Both the position numbers and the translations under genes were made by a program. 64,000 nt of DNA from positions 62,001 through 126,000 of the forward strand of contig CANTUR010000821.1 in NCBI GenBank assembly GCA_947683625.1, in the 5' to 3' direction. The notes under the pieces were generated by a model. It worked only from the letters and a program-made list of their open reading frames with translations, searched no databases and had not been told where the DNA came from. This document shows, piece after piece, positions 24,151-36,895 of this stretch. This DNA comes from Mallotus nudiflorus (taxonomy: Eukaryota > Streptophyta > Magnoliopsida > Malpighiales > Euphorbiaceae). The stretch's first letter is position 1. Every line of letters begins with the position of its first letter.

Positions 24151-24714
24151 AATGTAGACATCACATTGGAATTTCATATTGACTAGGATTTTGAGATTTT
24201 ATATTAATCAACCATGCTAACTGATTGGAATTTTTTGGTTGATTGTCTTTGAATTTTTTATTGATTTACTTTGATCAACTGCCTTTATTGCTTACTGACT
24301 TTGATTTACTTGTTGGTGCTAGTGTTGAATCCACATGTTAGGTTTATCTTCTTTTAGACTTACTATTCTTGAAGACTTGTTAAAGTTAGTTTTAGCATGA
24401 TTATTGTACAAAAAAGCACATTATATTTTTTTAAATTTATGAGAAAATTCATCACTTTATCATGAGATAATGTGCACTCAATGAATCTCACTAATTTTGA
24501 TTTTCATGACTATCATTTATTTGCAATTGCATGAGTCAGAGGTATCATTAACCATCTTACACTGAGAGTATATTTTTTACCAAGTGAAGAGCTTACTTTC
24601 ACACCTAATTTTAGAGAGAATTTACTAAACAAAAATCATGGAATTTGAGTATAAACAAATTGAATTCTAAGTATTAAAATAGTCTTTTAGTTATTTTTGT
24701 GCTTTTCTTCCTTA

Positions 24715-25035
24715 TCCAAGTATTCCCCCGCCTTTTTGATATTACTCAGTCTAATACCATTGGAAAGGTCCTTTGGTTACTCATACTCTTATAGAGCATT
24801 GGAGTAAATAGAGTATTCCCCTGCCTTTCTTGTATTACTCAGTGTGGATACCACCAAAGGTTCACGTTGATACTCTTACTCATTTCTGAGCATTGGAGTA
24901 CATTATGCTTGCTCTTATTTTGATTATCCTCTTAGTATTCCCCTAGCTTTCTCGTATTACTCAACATGAATACCATCAAGGGATTTTGTATTCGTACTTA
25001 TTTTTTAGCATAGGAGTAGAATATATGCACATTTA
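24715..25035 (-). repeat. Element C second tandem array, about 100-120-bp units, three copies
   Basis: The phrases GTATTCCCC..CCTTT..TATTACTCA and GCAT(A/T)GGAGTA recur starting near 24719, 24811 and 24935. Element D lacks this array and has a foreign segment (48877 to about 50200) in the same place. Confidence 0.75.
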
Positions 25036-25379
25036 TCATTCAAAAGATTGAAATGAAACTCTAAAATTCATGCAATTTATAATGTAAGTCCATAGATTTT
25101 GTTTTTGCATATTCTTCCCCTCATTTGGGTGTAAAGCAAGCATTAGATTGATTAGAGTTTATAAACTATCAGCACGGAGTTATTAACTAAACATATGAAT
25201 TTTGTAAGGCTAATAAAGAAAAGCCATTATGATTAAGGGTCATGAGATAGGCTTTTCGCACATGATCTCATGAAGTGGATGAATTTACTTTCAATTTATA
25301 GATTTTATTATTGAGATATTACTTTATGCTAGAATCTAAGGAAATAGGGTTATGTTACTTCCCTTGATTATTTTTATGA

Positions 25380-28300
25380 GTGTTTGGCATTTGTTATCTT
25401 GCCTATTCTTATTAATGTATTAGTTCCTTTCCCCTTCATCATTCTCTTTTAGTTTTCCCTATATAAAATGCCATAAATTAGTCTGGTCTATTTGCAAGTG
25501 AAGAGATTTTTTCAAAATGCAATGTTATTCTTTTGCATTCTTCCCTTTTGATTGCGATGATCATGTCTATGTTCATAGGGTCATGATACTCCACCATTGA
25601 AGTTGTGGCTTAAGGCTGAATTTATCTTTCTATCATTCCACTAATGCTATGGTAGAGGGCTTTGTTCCTCTTATTGACATCTTATATGAAAATTTTTGGG
25701 AGTTAGAGGTCTTATTTCATGATTAAACAGGTTTTAAAATGCATTCATCTCAAGTTTTGAGTGCATTCTTCCCTTTTAGTGTAACACCCCACCACTACAG
25801 TACCTCATTAGAACTCTCCATCCAATGATGACACTATAGAGAGGAGCATTACTTAGAGACAAGCTAATAAAAATAACCATCTTGCATATTACTAAATATA
25901 AAATACAAATCGTATTACCAAGATGTAATTTGATGGCAAGTGGAATATCCTTGTACATAATCATCTCATAAATAGAACTTAACTGTTAGTACTTAGATAC
26001 TTAAAATTACTATAAAAACAAGTATGGGTTATCGTATAAATGGTGCAAAATAGTAAAACACTAAATAGCTCTATAATCCCTCTCGTAGGACCTTAATTTG
26101 AATCTGAATGTGCATCTACATCATGGCGTGTAATATACTTCACTAGTGTCTCGATCGTGGTCACCTTATAAGCCATCATTGCTCACAACACTACCATGCT
26201 GATTATTCTAGCTAAACAAAACAAATATACAACCTATAATGGAAAATATAAAAAGAAACGAGTGTGAGTAATTTCGTAAGGAAATTACCCAGTGAATATA
26301 ATAATGTTAAGGAGCACTTAGGGAATTAAACATAAATTAAAGATGTAGAGTATTAAGGATAAAAGAGTGTTCAATAATCAATTGAATATGAAGGTTTAAC
26401 ATAATTAATAATAATATTGTTACCTTAGCATTCTCGTTCCAAAACATAAGATTTATGTTTTAGTAATACAGTTCAAGTACAATTCCATTAATTAAATTAT
26501 ACTTTCATATTTTTATTTATGTATTTTCTCAATTACATTGATTGTATTGCTCAACTGTATCTCAATTTGATTGATTCACATGATACAAGATTCTCTTAAC
26601 TGTATCTTCATTTGAGTAATTCATTATTTTAAGCACATATTCAAAAGCGCATATAAACACATGAGCATAGATGCATAATTTCACAATTCATGGGTTGATA
26701 TCAATGTGGCAGGTACCATTCAGCACATCAAAGGTTCATCATAATTGTATGCATATAAAAACACCAATTGGATTCGCTACAACAACATTTTGTATCTCAA
26801 GCACTATCGATAAGAAAATTATCACAACACTTGGCCAGCATAAATCTCAACTTTTGTCAATCCATAAACACACCATACTTAAAACGTAAGAATAAACTAT
26901 TTAAATCACACAAGCTATTGTGTCCCGGACACAATTTTATGTCTCGTTGAATGCAGCCGTACCCCGAGTACGGTTTTACTACAACCTTCTAAACCTTTAT
27001 GTCGTGCTCAATTATACATACTTTTACATCATTTACTTTATGGTTGTTTATTAATTGTTCTTAACTTAATATTCAATACAAGGCTCATCTTCACATAAGT
27101 TCCTTTTTGAGTATATATATATTCACTTGTTTGATATGACACTCCTTTAAGTGTAAGTGTTTAGGTATATACACTTAAAAATTTCATCAAACATTCTACA
27201 TTATATATTTTCAAGTAATTTTCTTTGGATTATTAGTTTCATGTGTTTAAAGTACTTTGCAATTGATTTTACTCAAATTGAATATATATCAGAGAAGTTA
27301 CATCAAACCTTGCTCATTATATGGTCAAGGTGCTTTCTTGATGTTGCGCAATATAATGTATTGCTTTAGAAGACCATCAAAATGGTAGAATTTGATATTT
27401 CTTATTTCTCATAAAGATATAGAGGACATTTCCAAGTTTCCATAGGATCAAAATTCACCTCAATTGAATTTTAGAACTCAAGTTATAATCTTTTAAAATT
27501 CTTATTTCAAACCAGCCCCATTGAGGTGTTTATTCAACTTGACAGAATTCTTAAAGGACAATAAAAAATTTACTAAAAATTCTATAGTTCATATTTTCAA
27601 ATAATTTTTTTTTGATATAAAATTTTGGGTGTCTAGATTTATTTGAAATTAGTTTCACACCAATTGGATGTGTGAGTGAAGAGAAACATCAAAATTAATT
27701 TAGTTAGGTCGAGTAGTTTGTAGATTTTGCTGAAGAAAAAGTTTGGCTTTGCAAACCTAGTAAAACTACACAATGTGGCTTATACTATTTCTGACAAAAT
27801 TGTATAGAACACAATGACTTTTTCACAAGCTTAAAAATCAGCTCACTTGGAGTTATGAAACTCTAGTTATAGCTTATACGATGTTACTGTTCACAAGTGC
27901 ACAAAATTTTACAGCTCTTAGTTTTGCCTAAACATTTACCTTTTTCATTTAATCTTTAACTCAACTATAGATTATTGAGCTATTATCAAATGGGTGTCAT
28001 AAATTCTAATTTCTCATGTAAACAATTTTAACTTATATAAAGAAATAGTTTAGCTAGATAGGATTTGTTATCAAGAACCATGAAAGACGATCCAAGAAGA
28101 TATAATCAATTTACCAACAAATTGTTTGAAGTCATTCTTATGATATTAACTAATCTAATAAATATTCTTTCCAATTATTAATTTTGCTATAAGCCTAGTG
28201 TTTAAACTTAATTTCCATCTCAAAATGATTTATAATAAAAAAATCAAAGGAATAATCAATCATAACTTTGATCAATTTAATAGCCAAGAATTACAAGAAA

Positions 28301-30370
28301 TCAAATCATAGCTCAAAGAATCAAGGGATCAAAAAGGATTTCTACATAAAGAAGAAGAGATTCTACACTTGGATTAAAGTAAATATTTATAAAGAAATTA
28401 TTAGAATTGATAAAGAGATTGATAGAATTTTGATAAATAAATTTATTCAAAAACAAGAAAGAAAAGAAGCAAAATCCACTCACCTTTTTTTGCAAGATCC
28501 CACGTCCCTCTTCTCTCAACTCTCCCTTTTTTTTAAGACAACCTCCCTTTGCTCAAAAGCCATCGCCATACCCTTCTTCTCTTTTTAATTCTTACTTCTC
28601 CTTCTTCTTCTTATTATTTTTTTGGCCTAATCTTATTCTATAAGTTACTTATTCTTATACTCCTCTTAATCTTATCTTATTCTAATCTTATCTTCTTTCT
28701 TTTTTTAACCAATAAAATGTTTCCAAAAATGTTAATTCTATAAAAATCTACATCTAATCAATTATTTATCTCTTTACTTATTTATTTATTTTGAACAATT
28801 AAATATTGCCACATAAAACTTCCAGCAAGGTCTTAGGAATTTTTGCACTTAAAACTCTCAACTCTCATTATATATATAATTAACTATAATTAATTATTTA
28901 TTCTACAAATTAAATTATTTATTTCTACAAATCAACCTAGAGCTAGGATATTACATTTAGAGCTGATGAATGTATCACTGGTATGCTAGACCTTATGATC
29001 AAGAATTGAGAGAGGTATTTTAAGGATTTGATGCTTTGTCTTTGTTTGAGCATTCTCATGGCTATCAGAGATACATTCAGGAGCATTTGTTGGAGCAGAT
29101 ACTTGTTGACTCATATGAGACATGCTTGTATTTTGTTACTCTTCATGTTTTGATTGTCTTTTGCATTCACAGTTCATAAGAGTAGGTTTTCCTTCTGTTG
29201 AGACTTTAGGTGATGCTTCAGAAGATGCTCTAAATGAGAATATAGAGATGGATGGTTAATCTGAGGAGCTTAAGACTCCTATATAGTCCCTTGAGGTTAC
29301 TAGGATAATGCTTTTGCAAGTATCACCATTGGTGATATTCCCTTACCAGATGGGTCCATGATTTATTGGGCTCATGTGGTCTAGAGTTCTGTTGAGCATC
29401 AGGTTCACCTTAATAGTTTTACACCTTTTCCTTTAGACGCTTTACATGTGAATACTCTGACTATTTTCCTACATTTTCATAACACTAATTTCATACGTTA
29501 GCAGCCCAAAGACTTTTATTATGCAGAACAAGTATCTCGTTACAAATGTATGAAAGTGTATGCATGCTATGTATGATATGCATAATCCTAATAGGTCTTC
29601 TATTTAGAGCAGAGCTATGTTGTTGATCTTAAAGTGTAAGAATAAGGTGTTTCATGAATAGCTTGTAGGTTTGAGCTTTGAATGCTTTACTATTAATACT
29701 TCTGAATTTAGAGCTTCTCATACAGTTTATAGAATAAATGACTAGGCTATGCTGTATTGATGAGCTATTGGCTATTGGTTGTAATTTACTTCTTTTTACC
29801 CCTTAGTATTCTTTTGCTGACTCTTGTATTTTAGTATTCCATCCTCAAATGCATATTTATTATTCTGTAATTTTCCCCCTAATTTTATTTTACCCCCAAA
29901 GTCCAATAATTTTCCTCCCAGTTTTTGATAGAGATAATGATACTAGGATCATGGAGAATAGAGCTAAACTGATGCTTCTTATCATGACTGGATTCATCAA
30001 TAGTATTATGGTGACCTTCTTTTCTTTATTTATTCATTGCTTATGTTAACCCCTTTGTTTTACTAACCCTATTAGTTATAGTCTCGTATATTAAAGATGC
30101 AGAGGAGTAGGTGAACTAACAGAAGAGAGTCCTTAAAGCTAAAATTAATTGGACTTTCTCTTCAAAGAACTCTTGAGTAAAATCTGAGGCTTGTTGCTAA
30201 TACAATGATTGATGATAGTTATAAGGTATGGATTGCAACATGAGCCATTGAGCCACCTAAATTCTCTAGGGACAAAGGACCACTAGATTTATAAACAAAA
30301 TGATAGAGGAGTGACAAGAAGAGAAAATATAACTAAAATAGTGACCTTATAGCTGTAATTTAGCTTTCAT
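25380..30370 (+). pseudogene. Element C antisense-strand coding region (interrupted by a solo LTR)
   Basis: Read on the plus strand, opposite to gag, with 25780-28960 removed. Recognisable only through its match to element D minus strand 46690-48330: ENIEMDG.SEELKTPI.SLEV for D's ENMEIDVKSEELKHPIQSLEV, YDMHNPNRSSI.SRAMLLIL for D's YDMHDPSRSSDWNRAMLLIL, GLSFECFTINTSEFRA for D's GLSFECFVIGTSDVRT, and DDSYKVWIAT with IEPPKFSRDKG. Stops and shifts interrupt it. The family is not recognised. Antisense ORFs near the 3' end are known in some Tat-clade elements, which is the closest precedent. Confidence 0.55.
25780..28955. mobile_element. Solo LTR, 3176 bp, nested in element C
   Basis: TGTAACACCCC to GGATATTACA with a perfect TTTAG TSD (25775-25779; 28956-28960). 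The corresponding site in element D (near 48078) is uninterrupted. No internal coding region, PBS or second LTR is present, so it arose by LTR-LTR recombination. The ends resemble those of the Tekay LTRs of element A, but the body is a different family. Frames within it (such as 28268-28588) carry no motif. Confidence 0.85.
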
Positions 30371-30879
30371 TATGTTTTGTCTTTCCATTCAGATATTTAT
30401 GCAGTATGATAAAGACAAATATGTTATATTTGAGCAAAAATTTCAAATTCAATTTTACTTATTCATTAGGGCAAAAATAAGTACATTCATTACATCACAT
30501 GATACAACTCTTGTTATTAATCAGTCTTGAATTTTTCTCTTTAATTTTACCTTACTGTTCTTTTTCTTTTTTCTCTCTTTTTGTTCTTTCTTTTTTTTTT
30601 TAAATTTTCTCTCTTTAGAAGTTATATCATATGATATATGAATGTTTTTTAAATTCTCATTTATGCCCATAATGAATGAATCTAATTGGATTAAATTTAT
30701 GTTAAACATGCAGCTGCAATCAATATAATAAGGCAAAGTACCGTCAGGATGCATGTTACATGAGTAAGCATGATCAGAATTCATATCATTGATCACTAAA
30801 AAAAAAGTTCTAAAAAGGCTAAAATGTTATTCAAAGAAAATAATAAAAAATTTATTTTCTATTCTAAATGCTAAAGATG

Positions 30880-32900
30880 CTAAAGCTCAAGGTGGCTATC
30901 CTTCAAGTGGCTGATAAAATGGATATTCTTGCATCTTCTTGCCAACTGTCTCCATGTCTTCATCTTTTTGTACCTTAACTGTGCATTTTTCTTTCTTGTC
31001 TACTAGCTTCTTATCATTAAACTCATCACCCCATCCTGTAAGCATAATTGACTTAAAGGGTAAGTCAAAAAAAGGTGGTTTAAAGTAAAACACCTTGTAG
31101 TGAAACTTACCTAAGGGTTATCCTAATAAATCTTTGACTCCTCTTTATGGCTACTTAGGAGTCTCAAATTTCTTACTTAATGGTTTGTCATAAACTCTAA
31201 ATTCATCACCCCAACCCTTGGGTGTAATTGATTCAATGGGAATATCATAGGAAAGTGGTTTGGAGTAAAACACTTTATAATCAAACTTTCCTAAAGGCTG
31301 GCCCAGTAAATCTTTAACTCCTGCTTGAGGTTTCTTAGGAATTAAAGATTCCACACTCTTTCCTTTATCACTAGGGGCATCAAGAGATTTCTCACCAGTT
31401 TGTAGGTTTATGTTCTCAAAGGAGTTTAACACTTCTTCCTCACTAACTCTCGAGTTAATCATCATGGTGGTTAGGGGTGGAACATTTCGATAATTTGGTA
31501 AAGGATTATTTTTAGTGCTTGCGTTTTTAAGGTCTTTCATTTTTCTAGAGTCTATAAGGTTTTGGATTTCATGTTTAAGGTGGGTATAAGTGTTTATGGA
31601 ATGGCCAGTAACTTGGTGGAATTTGCAGTGACTGTTTGGGTCAAAGATAGGGACATTTAGGTTTAGTAGTTTGGAAAATGTTAAGGGTCGAAGTAGGCCT
31701 TTTTGCATTAAGCGATTTAAGACTTTGGATAGGGTTTGGTTAAAATTAGAGAATCTCTTTGGTGTTTGTAAAGCATGCACTTCCACAGCTCGATTAGAAC
31801 TTCTTTATTATGTGCCCCCAGTTGGGTAATTCCTTATGCTAGTAGTTCTAGAGCTCTTATTTTTCTCATTCTCAATTTCCTCAGCTTACAATCCATCATT
31901 ATAAAGTTCCATAAATGCTTTAGGATTCATAATTTATAACCTTTCAACCACATTAGGAGACACATTATGGACAATCATCCTAACTTGATCTTTCTTAGCC
32001 AACTTATTTTTTCATTAATCCTACCTTATTCATGAATTTAGTAAGGAAATTAAAAAATGATTCATAAGGTTTATGCTTAGTCAGTTACAAATCTTTGATA
32101 GATACCTCCAACCTGGTGTTATAATCATGCTATTTCAAGAAAGCAGTACATAATTCTCTCCAATCAGCTAGATAGATTTTTCTAACCCATGGTGCTAGTT
32201 CATAGTCATTCCCTTTAAGGATAATACAAACAACTTAGTAACTATTGCTAATAGGGCTTTAGTGATGCTCATAATTATTGTATATTGACTAAGGTGGATC
32301 CTTGGATCTCCAATTCCATCAAACTTCTACAATTGGGGCATGTTAAATTTCTCAGGCAATTTATCCCCTTCCATTTGTAACATATCATCAAAATCAAATG
32401 AGTATCCCATGCCTTGTCCTCTTATAAGCTCCTCCATCTTGGACATTTTCTAGGTCAATGCTTGCATCTGCTTGGACTCATAATCTTGGACAAGTTTAAG
32501 TGATTCCCTCTTTGCTTTCTTCACCATATAATTATCAACATCCTTAAGCTTCACTTTAGCAACAGGTTAGCCTCTAACATTATCAATAGGAATATGAGCA
32601 GTAGGTACAGGTGCAGGAGCAGCAGGTGGAGCATTTTCAGCAGGTGGAATAGTTGCAACACCAGGTTCTTATTCAATTATAGGTGGTGGAATAGCAGCAG
32701 CAGGTGGCATTAATCCAGTTAAGGCTTATCTCAGTTCATCTTGCATCATGGCTCTCATGTCATCCATCAAAGTTCCCTTAATGTCTTCTAAGTTTTAATT
32801 TCTTCCTTATTGTTGTTCCATTTTTGTTTATTCAGTTGGAGTTAATTTAGCTTCCAAGTAAAGTGGATTAATATGACTTTTCTCTATACTTTAAAGGATC
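30880..32900 (-). pseudogene. Element C gag, Tat/Ogre type
   Basis: On the minus strand: a proline/alanine-rich segment (32590-32720), a KMEELIRGQGMGYSFDFDDM-like stretch with KFNMPQL.KFDG (32340-32450), and a matrix/capsid-like stretch through 31990 broken by stops. An open 211-codon piece (31786-31151) holds a zinc-finger-like CKFHQVTGHSINTY and LKHEIQNLIDS, as in Tat/Ogre gag, then NPLPNY. Last comes a duplicated C-terminal motif, KFDYKVFYSKPLSYDIPIES ending GWGDEF, repeated at 31093-30960 as YKVFYFKPPFFDLPFKS ending GWGDEF. No protease or pol follows. Confidence 0.82.
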
Positions 32901-33239
32901 TCTTTAGCTACTATTTTGGACTTAGGTTGGTTCTTACTAGTCTGCCACCTTTTCATTTATGGTGAGTCTCTTTTCCTAGAATTTTTAGTCTTGGACTTAA
33001 TGTCAAAAGGGAATATCAAGAATCAATGAGCATGCTAATTCTCTCAAAGAAATAAAAGCATATAAACAACATTTATATGTATAAAGGTCTTGCCCAATCT
33101 TTGTTAACTTAAATGAGCTATAAAAGTATGGACTTTGGCTTTTATAAATAGAAATACTTCATGGAAACAATTACAAGCAATTTTGGTAAATCCTAAGGGA
33201 AATAACTAGGGCATTATATGTGGTTAAGTCCGGTGAAAA

Positions 33240-33400
33240 GTCTAGGTTCCTTTAGCAAGATATTCTCCTTCAGGACTTGAGTTATAGACCAAGGTCAGAG
33301 GGACCTAGCATCCTTTACAAACTCGAGAGAAGACTACCCCCCCATTAGGACTTGAGTTATAGTCTCTAGTCAGATGAGCCCGGTAATCTCTCTTGAATTG
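33240..33400 (-). repeat. Element C leader, duplicated motif
   Basis: Two units about 78 bp apart carry AGGACTTGAGTTATAG followed by a GTCAGA(G/T)G(A/G)(G/A)CC phrase on the plus strand (33270-33305; 33347-33381). The same pair exists in element D at 43475-43615. It lies between PBS and gag, where plant elements keep packaging and dimerisation signals; that role is inferred. Confidence 0.65.
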
Positions 33401-33551
33401 ATTTAAGGCTAAGAGTGATGGTTAGCTAACCTACAACTCCATAAAGCTAGTAGAATCATGGAATCATAAACCAACGTCATTGGTTTAATAGGGACATGTA
33501 AATGAATACAAGAATAAAATAACTCTAAAGAACAGAAGTAGAATCAGTATC

Positions 33552-33575
33552 TCTTATCCCTAATGGAGTTGCCGC
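33552..33575 (-). other. Primer-binding site of element C
   Basis: The minus strand next to the 5' LTR reads GCGGCAACTCCATTAGGGA, parallel to D's GTGGCGATTCTAATGGGGA. It is not the initiator-Met type; the TGGCGA-T-C-TGGGGA shape is typical of Tat/Ogre elements. Confidence 0.75.
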
Positions 33576-35642
33576 TGTAGATGGCAAGGTTTAGTGTGCG
33601 TAAAAGATTTTAGTAACCGTGATACTGTTTGAGCTTAGGGCTCTAGAGAGCACACTACTATATCACAAAGACATAACATGGAGATGAGGAATTGCCACCT
33701 AAGTTAATAACTGGGACAATTCGAAGGTGGTGGTAACTCAATTCTCTAAAAGAGAGTTAGCACCATAACTAGGAAATTTTGGATATGGAATACTAACTTC
33801 TTTCAGTCTTGTGTTCATTTAGAATTAGTTTATCAACTATTACCTTATTCTTTAATTACATGTAATTTCACTTTAAACCCTAATTATCATTTATCTAATC
33901 CAAGGGAACTAGTAATGAAATGGCATATAAAAATTGCATTCATATAACGAGACATCCCTAAATTAGTCTAAGCTATGTTAATTTTAGGCTAGCTAAGTCT
34001 ACGTTTTATTTTACAAGTAAAATGAAACTAAAGGTGGGCCTATATTTTAATATAATTAATGAGCCTAAGTCTACTTGTTTTAATTCTAAAAAAAAGTGGG
34101 CTTAAGTCTATTAATTTTAAGAAATAAAATAGAAATAAATTAGTGCGCTTAATTATACTTAATTTTAAATTAATTTATGCGGTCCTAAATCTATTTATTT
34201 TAAAAAGGAAATGCTTTAATGAGTTGAGCTAAGTCTAAATTAATTTTAATTAAACTAAAAATTGGACTAAGTACAAATTAACCTAATGGGCCTAAATTAA
34301 TTTAAAAGTTAATTTAACCTAAAATCCAATTTTAAAGGCCTATTAATTAAATAGGTTAATCCTAAACGTGGGTTTGGGGCTCAAAACGCACAAAAGTAAA
34401 CAACAAACCCAAAAACATAAAAATACCAAAACAATCAAATAAAAAGATCAAACAAACAATTGAATTATTTTTCTAAAAACCCTAATTTGATTTCATGCAG
34501 TATAATATTAATCTATAGCCACCATTGATTTTAATTTAGTTTTACCAAATGAACCCTAATTTACTAATCATTTTTAAAATGCATAAAAATAAAAAATATT
34601 ACTATTCATACTATTAGGGCTATTACAATTCATATGTATGTAAATTAAAACTAATTAATTACATGCCCAAATAAATCAAATAAATAATGAAAAAGAACAT
34701 AAAAAAACACAATATATTAAAACTTAAAATCTAATTAATATGGCTACAGAATGAAATCTATTGCATCCTATGGATATTCCTCACGTATTCACCCACAATT
34801 TGGTTATGCCCATCAAAATCAAAACCACAAAACGAAACAAAATAAAAAATAAAATAAAAGAATTAGTAGATAATCAAATAATTAAAGGAAATCAAAATAA
34901 AATAAAATAAAAAAGAATAAAAGAGAAGAAAGAGAAGAAATGTGATGATGCTGTATAGTTTGATTGCCCCTCAGAATGAGAATCACCATTGAAAATTATC
35001 TTCTAGATTAATTTTGGATATCAGAACATACTGTGTTTATAAAACTAAATCACGTTCTTTGAAAGCCATTTAAAAAAAAAAAAAAAAAAAACTCCACAGC
35101 CTCTTTCCCTTGTTTTTTAGTAAGCCTCTCTCCTTTTTTTTTTCTCTGAAAACTCTTTGAAAGCAACATCCTCTCTTTTATTCCAGGACTTAATTTTCTT
35201 ATCAGATTGAAAAAACCAGATAAAACACGTTGATCAACATTTATCTAATTTATTTATCTGCTTAAAAAAAAGTATTTATCTGATTTATTTTTTATTTCTA
35301 TTATTTTATTATTTTCTAAACCAATCACAAATTAGATAAATGGATTTTTCAAAAATAAAATAAAAAACACTGTTGATTGGAATTATGGCAATCCAACCAA
35401 ACTCCATTATTTTCTATTGTTTTCCTATAAAACCAGTCCCTTTTTAAACATTTAATTACAAAAAGGTCCCTAAAGGAAATTCATTTTTACAATTAAACCC
35501 CATAAAAAATTACAATTTAATCCTTAAAATTCACAATTTTAGTCCTAAAAATCCAAAATCAATATCTAGAGATCAATTTTGATCAAATTTTTATCATATG
35601 AGCTCTCGTCGCATCTATGCATCCCAAAATTGAGTGCTTACA
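33576..35642 (-). repeat. Element C, 5' LTR (2067 bp)
   Basis: TGTAGATGG to GAGTGCTTACA on the plus strand; keeps TG..CA. Visible substitutions and indels against 21264-23162, more than between the A LTRs, so an older insertion. Confidence 0.9.
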
Positions 35643-35647
35643 ATGTC

Positions 35648-35830
35648 AATAATTGAAAGTACCAGAACCAACTTATGTACAGGCATAGGTAGCAAATGCA
35701 TTATTACTTCTTCATCTAATGCAAAGAAAGCTCTGGCAGATTTAGTATTGTTTGAAGGATCAATTTGAAATCCCATCTCTAATTAAATCATAATACGTTG
35801 AAGGAGAAACTTTATTATCTTTCAATGCAA
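35648..35830 (+). pseudogene. Receptor-kinase C-terminal exon relic, second part
   Basis: Resumes the sequence cut at 21263: AAGTACCAGAACCAACT matches AAAATACCATAACCAATT at 62660-62677, then a VANALL-like stretch is shared with 62690-62710. Too decayed for a confident frame. Confidence 0.6.
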
Positions 35831-36249
35831 AAATTTCCTATAGGAATGTGTGTGTCCATGCTCTAACATGAAGAGCAATATTTTATGGCATGCGTGCACA
35901 TATATGTATTATATGTGAGAGAAAAAGGGATGAAGAAAAGGAAAAATGAACACAAATTCTGTACTTTTATCCATCTCATTAAAAATGACAAGGCATGAAA
36001 TTTAGAAGTTAATAATTACATGAAAGATATGAACAAGGAAAAGAAAGAAAAGCTCAGGAGGAGAAGCAAACTACAAAATAGGATTTTTACATCTATTACA
36101 TAGCTAATTCTACCACCTATGTAGCTTGTATCTCTATCGCATTATCTTCTTCATCATTTTTAGTAATTCATAATTTATCAACTGGGGGCATATGGTCCTA
36201 CTCATTTGCAATTTTGATTCTTTTTTTTAAATAATCCAGTTCATTTTGA
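35831..36249. other. Spacer, nothing recognised
   Basis: AT-rich DNA of the duplicated locus. No coding motif, no repeat that I can place. Confidence 0.5.
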
Positions 36250-36412
36250 ACAATAGAGAATTTTGATATTAGCACAGATTTCTTCCTCTCCCAGGAAATT
36301 ATGTTCTTCATGTTTCAAAATTGATTCCAACACAATTGGTGGGAAAAATGCTGTAACACAGCTGCACTTTTCAAGAATTCCAGGTTTTAGAAGTCACATT
36401 TCATGCATATAT
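36250..36412 (+). repeat. WAKL-downstream sequence, copy 2
   Basis: Aligns with 63700-63822 (shared phrases around CACAATT..TGG..AAAAATGCT and TTTCA(A/G)AAGTCACA or its variants). In the later copy this follows the WAKL kinase relic. The open frame here is not conserved. Confidence 0.65.
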
Positions 36413-36419
36413 CTGGTGC

Positions 36420-36895
36420 ACCTGATGTTAGTTAATCACCACTTAAGGGAGTTATATTTAAGCCAAAGTCTGATGCTTCTTTTTCTGTTGCGGTGTTGAA
36501 AGCGGGTTTTGGACTTATTATTCAAACTTCTGAGGGGCAAGTCATGCTCTCTGTGGGGTATAGCTATGCAGTTGACAATGATGTTGAATTGCTTGAAGCA
36601 AGAGCTTTATTATTTGGAATGAAAATTACGTGGGATGTTGGATTTAAAGATATGCAAATTGAATCAAATAATGTATCCGTCATTTTAAGGCTCCAAGTAG
36701 TTGTTATTGATTTTAAGCTTCCCGGTTATATTTATGCTAATATCTTGATGGGCTTTAGGTCTCGTTGAGGAATGTATTCTCATGGAAGAAGTCTGATCTC
36801 ATATTGAACAACATGTAATGCAGGATTTGCCTCCTCTTTTCTAATAATTAATATGAGCATAATTTCTTTCCAAAAAAAAAAAAAAACAAAACAAA
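36420..36895 (+). pseudogene. 3' end of a plant L1-type LINE: RNase H domain and poly(A)
   Basis: KPKSDASFSVAVLKAGFGLI followed by IQTSEGQV, then DNDVELLEARALLFGMKITW, DVGFKDMQIESNN, and after a frameshift an N(A/S)..H-like end. This is the RNase H-like domain (RVT_3 family) at the C terminus of some plant L1 elements, with DVELLEA and IESNN at the metal-binding positions. It ends in an A-run followed by CAAAACAAAAC (36869-36895), as a 5'-truncated LINE would. A stand-alone host RNase H-like gene is possible but the tail argues against it. Confidence 0.7.

Larger units (their letters stand above)
21264..35642 (-). mobile_element. Element C: Ogre/Tat-like gag-only LTR retrotransposon, 14.4 kb, minus strand
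   Basis: LTRs at 21264-23162 and 33576-35642. The TSD is ACGTC on the left (21259-21263) and ATGTC on the right (35643-35647), one transition apart. PPT and PBS are in the expected places. Order on the element's strand: 5' LTR, leader with duplicated motif, gag (32900 to 30880), antisense coding region, 3' UTR tandem arrays, PPT, 3' LTR. I find no protease, RT, RNase H or integrase motif anywhere in it. A 3.2-kb solo LTR (25780-28955) is nested inside. The empty paralogous site is at 62625-62670. Confidence 0.9.

Noticed and set aside
28268..28743. ORFs on both strands in the solo LTR
   Set aside because: Short, overlapping on both strands, CT- or A-rich, no motif.
36263..36499. Plus-strand 78-codon ORF upstream of the LINE relic
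   Set aside because: It spans the junction between locus spacer and LINE, and its match at 63700-63822 does not keep the frame.
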